A stretch of 9,391 bases of DNA from an uncultured Chlamydiaceae bacterium (GTDB lineage Bacteria; Chlamydiota; Chlamydiia; Chlamydiales; Parachlamydiaceae), in assembly GCA_945957185.1 (NCBI GenBank), contig CAMFKA010000075.1, positions 1-9,391 of the forward strand. The letters are read 5' to 3'. Made by a program: the position numbers and the translations under genes. This document shows, piece after piece, positions 1 to 5,895 of the stretch. Each line of letters starts with the position of its first letter. Position 1 is the first letter of the stretch. The notes under the pieces were generated by a model. The model saw nothing but the letters and a program-made list of their open reading frames with translations, did no database searches and had not been told where the DNA came from.

Positions 1-5
1 TTCCT

Positions 6-35
6 CCTCTGTGATCTCAGTGGCTCAGTGGTGAT
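6..35 (-). repeat. Short periodic intergenic repeat (CACTGAG/CACAGAG units)
   Basis: Read on the minus strand, this stretch begins ATCAC and continues with three near-identical purine-rich units: CACTGAGC, CACTGAGAT and CACAGAGG. On the plus strand the octamer CTCAGTGG is a perfect tandem duplicate at 16-23 and 24-31. From memory, arrays of CACAGAG/CACTGAG units occur between genes in many unrelated environmental bacteria, often at the 5' side of genes of the GxxExxY (PDDEXK-like) family. The repeat itself is seen directly; its membership of that class is inference, and any associated gene would lie left of the window. Confidence 0.5.
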
Positions 36-84
36 TAATTATGCAACAAGACCACTTTGTAAACACCCTCTTACTCTTGAGTCG

Positions 85-114
85 CTGACAATAATTCCCT
101 CTTGATGTTATGAT
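85..114 (+). promoter_or_regulatory. Sigma-70-type promoter of uup, probably leaderless
   Basis: CTGACA (85-90) is a 5/6 match to the -35 consensus and TATGAT (109-114) a 5/6 match to the -10 consensus, separated by 18 bp. Counting the last base of the -10 box as -7 puts +1 exactly on base 121, the A of the uup ATG. No Shine-Dalgarno sequence is visible between the -10 box and the ATG. The motif is seen; the start site is predicted. Confidence 0.6.
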
Positions 115-120
115 GTCTCT

Positions 121-1908
121 ATGACTGCATTACTTGGAATTCATCACTTACATAAATCGTTTGGAACAGAGATTCTCTACCAGGGAATCTCCTTCTTCAT
201 CTCGGCAGGGGATAGAATCGGCTTGCTAGGACCCAACGGCTCCGGAAAGTCTACGCTACTCAAAATTTTGATGGGATTGGAGTCGCCGGATCAGGGGAAT
301 ATCTCTCGCAGGCAGGGACTGCGAGTGGGATATGTCAGCCAGGCTCCCGAATTTCCTCCGATGACATTGGAGGAGGTACTTCTTCTGGATGCTCCTCATG
401 GAGATGAATTCGAACTTCAAACTCGCGCCCGTATCCTTCTTGGCAAAGCGCAATTTACCGATTTTACTCAGCGCGCCGACAAGTTGTCCGGCGGTTGGAA
501 GAAGCGGTTGGATATCGCTCGCGCCCTCATGCAGGAACCAGAACTTCTTCTTTTGGATGAACCGACCAACCACCTCGACCTTGAAGGGATTTTGTGGCTT
601 GAAAAGCTGTTAGCACGTGAAAATTTTGCCTATGTTGTCGTGAGCCATGACCGTTACTTCTTAGAAAATGTGTCGAACAAGGTTCTTGAGCTCAATCGTT
701 GCTATCCGGACGGTCTCTTCATGAGCAATGGGGGGATGCAAGACTTCCAAGAGCATCGCGATGCCTTTTTGTATGCACAAGAGCAGCGAGAGAGGGGATT
801 AGCCTCTGTAGTTAGAGATGAGATCGAATGGTTACGCAGGTCCCCAAAAGCACGCACTACCAAGTCGCAATCCCGCATTGACCGCGCTCAGGGGTTGATA
901 GAAGAGCTTTCGGAAGTTAAAAAACGGAATAAAGTCCATCGCGTGGATTTAGAATTTTCCGCTTCAGAGCGTGAGACGCGCAAATTGATCACCGCAAAGA
1001 ATTTAAGCAAATCCCTTGGAGGGAAGAAGCTATTCGATAAAATCGACATTACCCTCGCACCAGGAACCCGCTTAGGGATTGTTGGGAAGAATGGTACGGG
1101 AAAGACGACGCTTTTAAAAGTGCTTTCAGGAGCGATCACACCAGATACAGGAACGATCAAATACGCCGACGATCTCAAGCTTGTTTACTTCGATCAACAC
1201 CGAGAAAAAATACCGATGGACGTCACACTCCGCAGAGCTCTTGCCCCTTTAAGCGATGTTGTCAACTACAGAGGTGCGCCCATTCACGTCAACGGATGGG
1301 CCAAAAAGTTTCTGTTTTCTCCCGATCGCCTGGAATTACCTGTAGGGTGTTTATCCGGAGGAGAACGCGCTCGCATTTTGATCGCAAAATTGATGTTGGA
1401 GCCCGCTGATGTTCTCTTTTTAGACGAACCTACAAACGATTTAGACATCCCCACACTTGAAGTGATCGAGCAAAGCTTGAAGGAGTTTGCAGGTGCCGTT
1501 GTGTTGATTTCCCACGATCGTTGTTTGATGGATCGTCTGTGCACAACGATTTTAGGGATGGGAGAAGGGAATGGTTCCGAACTGACATCACAATTTTATG
1601 CCGACTACAAGCAATGGGAGGAAGCGTCGTTTAACGCTGCTAACCAAAAGAATCAGCAAACTTCTAAGCAGAAAGCACCGCCCGCGCCTCCAAAACCAGC
1701 ACCAAAGAAACTTTCTTATAACGAGCAGCGCGAGTTAGAGGGAATGGAGAAAGCGATTCATAAGGCTGAAGAGAGATTGGAAGGTCTTCATCAGCAAATC
1801 AACAATGGAGAAACGTCTTCTGAAATTTATCAACAACTAGCCGACACGCAGCATGAAGTGGAAACCCTTTATGCAAGGTGGCAAGTGTTGCTTGATAAAT
1901 CAAGCTGA
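121..1908 (+). CDS. uup: ABC-F family ATPase, Uup subfamily
   Basis: A soluble tandem ABC ATPase of 595 residues with no membrane segment. ABC-F proteins bind the ribosomal E site and act on translation; Uup of E. coli is also linked to DNA binding and transposon excision. Domain 1 has Walker A GPNGSGKST (37-45), signature LSGGWKKR (122-129), Walker B/catalytic Glu LLLLDEPTN (142-150) and H-loop SHDR (175-178). A charged helical linker (about 210-285, with EWLRRSPKAR) is the tRNA-interaction region. Domain 2 has GKNGTGKTT (322-330), LSGGERAR (411-418), VLFLDEPTN (431-439) and SHDR (464-467). A proline-rich hinge (about 519-528) leads to a C-terminal coiled coil (530-592) that, with the linker, points to Uup rather than EttA or YbiT. 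The start follows the predicted promoter directly and the protein opens with a normal first ABC strand. All catalytic motifs are intact. The 3' end overlaps the convergent dus gene by 9 bp. Confidence 0.95.
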   Translation: MTALLGIHHLHKSFGTEILYQGISFFISAGDRIGLLGPNGSGKSTLLKILMGLESPDQGNISRRQGLRVGYVSQAPEFPPMTLEEVLLLDAPHGDEFELQTRARILLGKAQFTDFTQRADKLSGGWKKRLDIARALMQEPELLLLDEPTNHLDLEGILWLEKLLARENFAYVVVSHDRYFLENVSNKVLELNRCYPDGLFMSNGGMQDFQEHRDAFLYAQEQRERGLASVVRDEIEWLRRSPKARTTKSQSRIDRAQGLIEELSEVKKRNKVHRVDLEFSASERETRKLITAKNLSKSLGGKKLFDKIDITLAPGTRLGIVGKNGTGKTTLLKVLSGAITPDTGTIKYADDLKLVYFDQHREKIPMDVTLRRALAPLSDVVNYRGAPIHVNGWAKKFLFSPDRLELPVGCLSGGERARILIAKLMLEPADVLFLDEPTNDLDIPTLEVIEQSLKEFAGAVVLISHDRCLMDRLCTTILGMGEGNGSELTSQFYADYKQWEEASFNAANQKNQQTSKQKAPPAPPKPAPKKLSYNEQRELEGMEKAIHKAEERLEGLHQQINNGETSSEIYQQLADTQHEVETLYARWQVLLDKSS

Positions 1909-1911
1909 TTT
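1897..1911. other. Palindrome carrying both convergent stop codons
   Basis: AAATCA-AGC-TGATTT is a perfect 6-bp inverted repeat with a 3-nt loop. The uup stop (TGA, 1906-1908) lies in the right arm and the dus stop (TGA on the minus strand, 1900-1902) in the left arm. The stem is AT-rich and no long T-run follows on either strand, so it is at best a weak bidirectional terminator. No other terminator is visible between the two genes. Confidence 0.4.
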
Positions 1912-2868
1912 CAGTAGTCCTAAAGCGAATGAAAGGAATTGATCCATCGAAGGGTAATCCGCACGCAGCAAATCGTTACGACGGTTGAGTAATCTTTCGT
2001 TCCCTTTAAAAATAAATCCTAAAAGCTGCTTGATCTTACCGATTTTGGAGCGCTCAGACACTTCGCTTCGCATTTCTTTGCGGTAAACTTCAAGATAACG
2101 AAAGAGATCGTCAAGGTCATACGAAAACTCAATGCCGGCATAGTGAGCCTTGATTTGATGGAAAATGAAGGGGTTAATAATGCTTCCTCTTCCTATCATG
2201 AGGGCATCGCAGCGTGTTTGAGATACCATATTCACGGCATCCTGCACGGTCAAAATGTCCCCATTACCCACTACCGGGATTGATAAAATTGATTTCGCTT
2301 CCGCTATCAAGTCCCACCGCGCAGGGGGGCCATACCCTTCGACTTTCGTGCGAGGGTGCAAAGTTAATAATTTAATTCCACTCTCTTGCGCCGCTAGCAA
2401 ATTTTCTTTGAAGAGAGAGGTATCTTCGAATCCCGAACGTAATTTTGCGGACACGGGAACGGATACGGCATTGACCATTGCTTTTGCGACATCGTAGAGG
2501 TGAGTGGGATCTTTTAATAAACTTGATCCGGCACCTCTCCCGGTGACGGTGTTAGAGGGACAGCCACAGTTTAAATCGATGCGGGGAGCTCCGCGTTGTT
2601 CCATTTCTTTTGCCATGAGAGCCATTAATTCCGGCTCCGATCCCATGAGTTGTGCTACCAAGGGGGTGGGGGAGAGCTCTGTGGAATCGTACTTTGCCGC
2701 TAAGCTAGGAATGTGTGGGTTGAGGGGAACGCGGAGGAAGTCGCGGACGGCTTCATCGAAGCCTCCGACAGAAGCCATCGCTTTGCGGAAGGTTTCATCG
2801 CCGACGCCTTCCATAGGGGCGAGCAATAAAAACGGACAGCCGTGTTGATTTTTTGGAAGTAACGTCAT
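1900..2868 (-). CDS. dus: tRNA-dihydrouridine synthase (Dus family, DusC-like motifs)
   Basis: An FMN enzyme that uses NADPH to reduce specific uridines in the tRNA D-loop to dihydrouridine. With the start used here (322 aa), LLAPMEGVGDETFR (about 15-28) is the N-terminal FMN-binding strand. RIDLNCGCPSNTV (96-108) carries the catalytic cysteine C103, followed by GRGAGSSLLKDP. SAKLRSG (140-146), LHPRTKVEGY (170-179), VVGNGD (199-204) and MIGRGS (224-229) complete the TIM-barrel FMN/tRNA site. A helical C-terminal domain (from about 240, with KIGKIKQLLGF) follows. The LNCGCPSNTVTGRGAG block resembles DusC more than DusA or DusB, but the target uridine cannot be read from sequence. An in-frame ATG at 2877 would add three residues, but it overlaps the -10 box TATAAT, so the ATG at 2868 is preferred. 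There is no Shine-Dalgarno for either start. Confidence 0.92.
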   Translation of the reverse strand: MTLLPKNQHGCPFLLLAPMEGVGDETFRKAMASVGGFDEAVRDFLRVPLNPHIPSLAAKYDSTELSPTPLVAQLMGSEPELMALMAKEMEQRGAPRIDLNCGCPSNTVTGRGAGSSLLKDPTHLYDVAKAMVNAVSVPVSAKLRSGFEDTSLFKENLLAAQESGIKLLTLHPRTKVEGYGPPARWDLIAEAKSILSIPVVGNGDILTVQDAVNMVSQTRCDALMIGRGSIINPFIFHQIKAHYAGIEFSYDLDDLFRYLEVYRKEMRSEVSERSKIGKIKQLLGFIFKGNERLLNRRNDLLRADYPSMDQFLSFALGLLKSA

Positions 2869-2875
2869 GGGAAGC

Positions 2876-2904
2876 ATTATAGCATTGATTACAAACGGTG
2901 TACA
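2876..2904 (-). promoter_or_regulatory. Promoter of dus, probably leaderless
   Basis: On the minus strand TATAAT (2881-2876) is a perfect -10 box, with TGTACA (2904-2899, 4/6 to the -35 consensus) 17 bp upstream. The expected +1 is base 2869, or the purine A at 2868, which is the first base of the preferred dus ATG. The promoter starts 3 bp downstream of the T-tract of the large hairpin terminator, so dus appears insulated from the hemA operon. Confidence 0.65.
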
Positions 2905-2912
2905 GGAAAAAA

Positions 2913-2966
2913 AGCACAGTAACTTCCCCCCTGCCCCTGCCCTTGCCCCTGCCCTTGCCCAAATTT
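2913..2966 (+). repeat. Left arm of inverted repeat, TGCCCY hexamers
   Basis: The arm begins AGCACAGTAACTTC, then a C6 run, then TGCCCC, TGCCCT, TGCCCC, TGCCCT and TGCCC (2932-2960), ending in AAATTT (2966). It is complementary to 3043-3090 except for about one extra hexamer (6 nt) here and scattered substitutions. The complementary strand has six G-runs of three or more with 2-3 nt spacers, which satisfies the usual G-quadruplex rule. Confidence 0.85.
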
Positions 2967-3042
2967 TTCAATAACAGGAGAAGGGACGACCTGGCTACCC
3001 CGTTATCTGGCACATACTCCAATAAACGAAGATTTTTTCGTG

Positions 3043-3090
3043 AAATTTGGGCACGGGCAAGGGCAAGGGCAGGGGTGAAGTTACTGCGCT
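3043..3090 (-). repeat. Right arm of inverted repeat, GGGCAR hexamers
   Basis: On the plus strand AAATTT is followed by GGGCAC, GGGCAA, GGGCAA, GGGCAG and GGGG (3049-3075), then TGAAGTTACTGCGCT. It is the inverted partner of 2913-2966, with about one hexamer fewer. Its plus strand has five G-runs with 2-3 nt loops, a canonical G-quadruplex motif. No flanking target-site duplication was seen outside the arms. Confidence 0.85.
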
Positions 3091-3111
3091 GCATCTAGGA
3101 GAGACAGGTCG

Positions 3112-3717
3112 TTATACCGGAGTAAAAGAAACAACCTGAACGTTTGTTCTAAAGAAGTCATCAATGATGCGCGTGAGGTCTTCTTCCGGAACGCTTGGCT
3201 GTGGACGTAGAGTGTATTGAACACCCACGCAATCGTAGGGACCGGAATTAAATTGGGCGCCCATAAATTCCCTTTTCTCTTGGAATTCATACCGGATTCC
3301 AAGCATCGACTGTTGAAAATTGGGTTTTGTAGAGTTTGTTTCGACCCAAATTTTGGGGTTGCTGACTTTTGCTAACAGCAGTGTTTTGATTTGGTTGACG
3401 ACGGTTTGCGCGCTCGCATTTTTACCGATATACTTTGCAATGGTGATCCGTTGGGTCCAATTGCTTTCATTTTCTGTTTCTAAAATATACTCCATGATAG
3501 GGGAGTTACTATCATCAGCAACCGCCGGTCCTATCGGTTTAAATGCAGATGGAACGGTGACGACCATTCCCAATTTTGGGGAGTCAGCCCAGTTGACGGG
3601 GAGAACGAAAGTGCGTTGATTGGAGGTTTTAGTGGTGACCACAGTGGAAGCCGTATCGGCAGCATGCAAACTCGTTCCAAGAACCACACAAGACGCTAGT
3701 AATAGTTTTAAACTCAT
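3112..3717 (-). CDS. Exported protein of unknown function, hemA operon
   Basis: A 201-residue protein I do not recognise. It starts with a classical signal peptide: basic K4, hydrophobic stretch 5-17, likely cleavage after A19 (LHA before ADT). This predicts a mature protein of about 180 residues in the periplasm or envelope, with no further membrane segment. The mature part looks like a small alpha/beta domain: strands near 35-57 and 88-97, an amphipathic helix at about 101-117, strands near 139-151 and 160-171, and an acidic helix at 177-191. Only one mature cysteine (C163) is present, so no internal disulfide is possible. The start is supported by GGGG five bases upstream of the ATG. It begins 12 bp after the hemA stop and was probably co-transcribed with it, but nothing ties it to tetrapyrrole synthesis. 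The transcript would end at the large hairpin just downstream. Confidence 0.8.
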   Translation of the reverse strand: MSLKLLLASCVVLGTSLHAADTASTVVTTKTSNQRTFVLPVNWADSPKLGMVVTVPSAFKPIGPAVADDSNSPIMEYILETENESNWTQRITIAKYIGKNASAQTVVNQIKTLLLAKVSNPKIWVETNSTKPNFQQSMLGIRYEFQEKREFMGAQFNSGPYDCVGVQYTLRPQPSVPEEDLTRIIDDFFRTNVQVVSFTPV

Positions 3718-3729
3718 TGTTTCCCCTTT

Positions 3730-4776
3730 TTATGCTGAGGCGATATGATAGCCGGTTTCAACTTTATAATAGCTCTGCCGCGCCGATTCCCGTGTTTTGA
3801 ATCGATGGAGGTAGTTGTCGGTCGATTCTGCGACAACTTGTTCGGCAGAATTTAGGATGTTGTTCATTTTTTCACGTCGATTTTGAAGCATGTTGTTCAG
3901 TTGGTCGATATTCCACAACTTAATGCGAGGATCTTGAGTGACGTTGGGGTCGATATTCCTTGGGACGCTCAGATCGAAGATCACTTTTTTCCCTATCAGA
4001 TCATCAGGAATGGAGTCTTTGTCAATTAAAGGTTCCTGAGCTTTTGTTCCGGCGATAATCCAATCAAATTCACCCCACCGGCAAAAGTCTTTCCACGGCA
4101 TCGCTGCAACATCATGTGCTGCGGCGTATTCCTCTGCGACACTGTCCGTGCGGTTGCATAGAGTGATGTTTGTAAATCCTTTCTGCTTTAGAAATTTAAG
4201 GATTTTGAAGTTGATGTCGGAAGCCCCCAAAAAGAGAATAGGGGTGTCGAACGCTTTTGTTGCTGACGAGAGCTCCGCCGCATTTAAGATGGCATGCTCT
4301 AAATTAGGAATGCCCCTTTGCAAAGGAAGGCGACTGCGGACTTTTTTTCCAATCTGTAAAGACTTTTGAAACAAAAAGTGGAGGTCGCTAGGGACGGGAA
4401 TCTGCTCCACAGTCTTTTCATACGCGATTTTGACCTGTCCCTGAATTTCGGTTTCAGCGACAATGGCGCTATCTAACCCTGCCGTCACACGGCAGAGATG
4501 GTGAAAGCAGTCAGAGCCAAAGAAAGAGTAGAGCTTTTGGTCGAACTCTTCGTCGATGTCGTTGCGGAGGATATTGATGAGGTAGCTATGCGATTCGGTT
4601 AAATTGTCGGAACAAAAATACACTTCTGTGCGGTTGCAAGTGGAGAGAAGGATGAAGGTGTGTTCCGCAGGGTGGATGTTGGACGGTGCGAAGCGTCGCT
4701 GGCACGTTCTGGCTAATGCTTCTCTTAATTTCAACTCTGCTAACCGATAATTGATTCCTACTACCCCAATGCGCAT
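3730..4776 (-). CDS. hemA: Glutamyl-tRNA reductase
   Basis: Reduces glutamate on charged tRNA-Glu to glutamate-1-semialdehyde with NADPH, the first committed step of C5-pathway tetrapyrrole (heme) synthesis in the cytosol. The N-terminal catalytic domain shows MRIGVVGINY, then LLSTCNRTEVYF (43-54) with the thioester-forming cysteine C47. GLDSAIVAETEIQGQVK (100-116) matches the family's GLDS..GE.QI.GQ block, with Ala in place of the usual Gly at 107. The NADPH domain starts at ILFLGASDINF (180-190) and includes VIFDLSVPRNIDP (265-277). At 348 residues it is shorter than the usual 400-430 because the C-terminal dimerisation helices are cut back; I recall chlamydial HemA as similarly short. The nucleotide-binding turn GASDIN lacks the usual GxGxxG glycines. 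A Shine-Dalgarno AAAGGA sits 8 nt before the ATG. The downstream gene follows after 12 bp. Confidence 0.95.
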   Translation of the reverse strand: MRIGVVGINYRLAELKLREALARTCQRRFAPSNIHPAEHTFILLSTCNRTEVYFCSDNLTESHSYLINILRNDIDEEFDQKLYSFFGSDCFHHLCRVTAGLDSAIVAETEIQGQVKIAYEKTVEQIPVPSDLHFLFQKSLQIGKKVRSRLPLQRGIPNLEHAILNAAELSSATKAFDTPILFLGASDINFKILKFLKQKGFTNITLCNRTDSVAEEYAAAHDVAAMPWKDFCRWGEFDWIIAGTKAQEPLIDKDSIPDDLIGKKVIFDLSVPRNIDPNVTQDPRIKLWNIDQLNNMLQNRREKMNNILNSAEQVVAESTDNYLHRFKTRESARQSYYKVETGYHIASA

Positions 4777-4813
4777 GTGTCAATTCCTTTGGCCCTAATT
4801 CATAAAAATATTT

Positions 4814-4841
4814 TTTATAGAGCATCGCGTGATTTTTGCAA
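4814..4841 (-). promoter_or_regulatory. Promoter of the hemA operon
   Basis: On the minus strand TTGCAA (4841-4836) and TATAAA (4819-4814) are separated by 16 bp, in the 78-bp gap between pseB and hemA. The predicted start is near 4807, giving a leader of about 30 nt that contains the AAAGGA ribosome-binding site. hemA need not depend on transcription from pseB. Confidence 0.5.
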
Positions 4842-4854
4842 ACAAATTAGAGGG

Positions 4855-5895
4855 TTAAGAGGATAAATACGGCTTTATCACCACTTTCAGCTCGTTTGTG
4901 TTGATCCATAAGGGGTTGTTCGCCGAGGTGTAGGTGAACCCATCGTGCAATATTTTCTCTTTGCGGCCCCTAAGGTAAAGCTCTGCAGCTTCTTTATTTC
5001 CGGAAATGGTTTCCGGAATAATCATGAAGTGATCACCATACTCTACAGTGTGTCTTCCGTCGTCTTCTCCAACCATCAATTCATGGATTTTTTCTCCGGG
5101 ACGTATTCCAATGATGTGGTACGGTTTTCCGGGAGCGACGACTTCGACGAGGTCGACGATCTTCATCGAAGGGATCTTGGGGACAAAGATTTCTCCTCCA
5201 CGCATTCTGCTAAAATTCTTTAGAATGAAGTCGACAGCCTGATCGATAGTGATCCAAAAGCGAGTCATCCGTTCATCGGTTAACGGGAGCGATGGTGCTC
5301 CTTCGTCGATCATTTTCTTCCACATCGGGATGATGCTGCCGCGACTTCCCAGCACATTCCCATAACGCACAACGGCGAAGATGGTGTGTTTTCCCGATGC
5401 AACGTAAGACCTTGCGGCGACGAAGAGTTTATCGGAGCAAAGTTTCGATGCACCGTAGAGATTGACGGGATTGACGGCTTTGTCTGTCGATAGGGCAATG
5501 ACCCGTTCGACGTTATTGTTGATCGCGGCATCGATGACGTTGATGGCGCCGTTGATATTTGTCTTTATAAATTCGGTGGGGTTGTACTCGGCAGCGGGGA
5601 CTTGTTTTAATGCGGCGGCATGGACGACAACTTGGACATCATTAAATGCGCGGTCGAGCCGCGACGCATCGCGGACGTCTCCAAGGAAATAACGCATTTT
5701 GGGGCTTCGGAATGCTTCATCTTGCTGCTGCATTTCCCACTGTTTCCATTCGTCTCTGCTGAAGATGATGACGCGTCTGCATAAATCGTCTTTGATGAGT
5801 TTTTTCGCAAGTGCTTTACCCAAAGATCCTGTCCCGCCTGTAATCAGTACGCTCTTGTTTTTCAATGGATTATCTTGTTGTTGCTCGGACATCAT
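4855..5895 (-). CDS. pseB: UDP-N-acetylglucosamine 4,6-dehydratase, inverting (PseB-like)
   Basis: An extended short-chain dehydrogenase/reductase of 346 residues, close to the usual 330-345. The PseB reaction oxidises, dehydrates and epimerises UDP-GlcNAc to a 4-keto-6-deoxy sugar, the first step toward pseudaminic acid and related glycans. Visible motifs are the NAD(P)-binding GGTGSLG (20-26), VVHAAALKQVP (90-100), and the catalytic set STDKAVNP (136-143; D138, K139) with YGASK (147-151; Y147). They are followed by RYGNVLGSRGS (177-187), TDERMTRFWI (206-215) and IRPGEKIHE (264-272). The D-K-x7-Y spacing matches inverting PseB enzymes rather than the membrane-anchored PglF type; no transmembrane helix is present. 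GGGAG lies 3 nt before the ATG at 5895 and 6 nt before an immediately following ATG at 5892, so the shorter start is about as likely. No aminotransferase (PseC) or other pathway gene is in the window. It is divergent from parE and upstream of hemA on the same strand. Confidence 0.88.
   Translation of the reverse strand: MMSEQQQDNPLKNKSVLITGGTGSLGKALAKKLIKDDLCRRVIIFSRDEWKQWEMQQQDEAFRSPKMRYFLGDVRDASRLDRAFNDVQVVVHAAALKQVPAAEYNPTEFIKTNINGAINVIDAAINNNVERVIALSTDKAVNPVNLYGASKLCSDKLFVAARSYVASGKHTIFAVVRYGNVLGSRGSIIPMWKKMIDEGAPSLPLTDERMTRFWITIDQAVDFILKNFSRMRGGEIFVPKIPSMKIVDLVEVVAPGKPYHIIGIRPGEKIHELMVGEDDGRHTVEYGDHFMIIPETISGNKEAAELYLRGRKEKILHDGFTYTSANNPLWINTNELKVVIKPYLSS

Larger units (their letters stand above)
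2907..3090 (-). terminator. Oversized intrinsic terminator of the hemA operon
   Basis: Read on the minus strand, downstream of the exported-protein gene, an arm starting AGCGCAGTAACTTC (from 3090) is matched by GAAGTTACTGTGCT (ending at 2913). This gives a 14-bp basal stem with one G-U pair. The stem runs straight into seven Ts (2913-2907), the signature of a Rho-independent terminator. Above the basal stem the arms continue as C-rich and G-rich hexamer repeats up to AAATTT, leaving a loop of about 76 nt. The stem is far longer than a normal terminator. No T-run follows on the plus strand, so termination should be one-directional. Confidence 0.6.

Noticed and set aside
888..1544. Antisense reading frames within uup (1178-888 and 1544-1284)
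   Set aside because: They lie opposite a gene with all ABC-F motifs intact and show only shadow-coding composition, with no recognisable domain.
2869..2877. Upstream ATG of dus at 2877
   Set aside because: It overlaps the perfect TATAAT -10 box, so it should not be on the transcript. It adds only three residues and has no ribosome-binding site.
2928..3075. Possible CRISPR array from the spaced repeats
   Set aside because: The units are contiguous hexamers without unique spacers, and there are no cas genes in the window.
2913..3090. Insertion sequence or MITE with target-site duplication
   Set aside because: The inverted arms are clear, but no direct duplication flanks them and there is no transposase, so a mobile element is raised only as a possibility in the findings.
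2898..3098. A 66-codon plus-strand reading frame with a Leu-Pro repeat, and an overlapping minus-strand frame (3094-2795) with a Gly-Lys/Gly-Arg repeat
   Set aside because: Both are translations of the hexamer arrays of the inverted repeat. The minus frame also runs into dus in another frame. Neither has a ribosome-binding site or domain-like content.
3661..3717. Lipoprotein signal (LASC, residues 7-10) in the exported protein
   Set aside because: The cysteine is at position 10 with only a few hydrophobic residues before it. The hydrophobic core continues beyond it to a signal peptidase I-like site after A19.
4804..4820. AT-rich palindrome between pseB and hemA as a terminator for pseB
   Set aside because: The stem contains only A/T pairs and overlaps the predicted hemA -10 box and start site, so it is better explained as promoter sequence.
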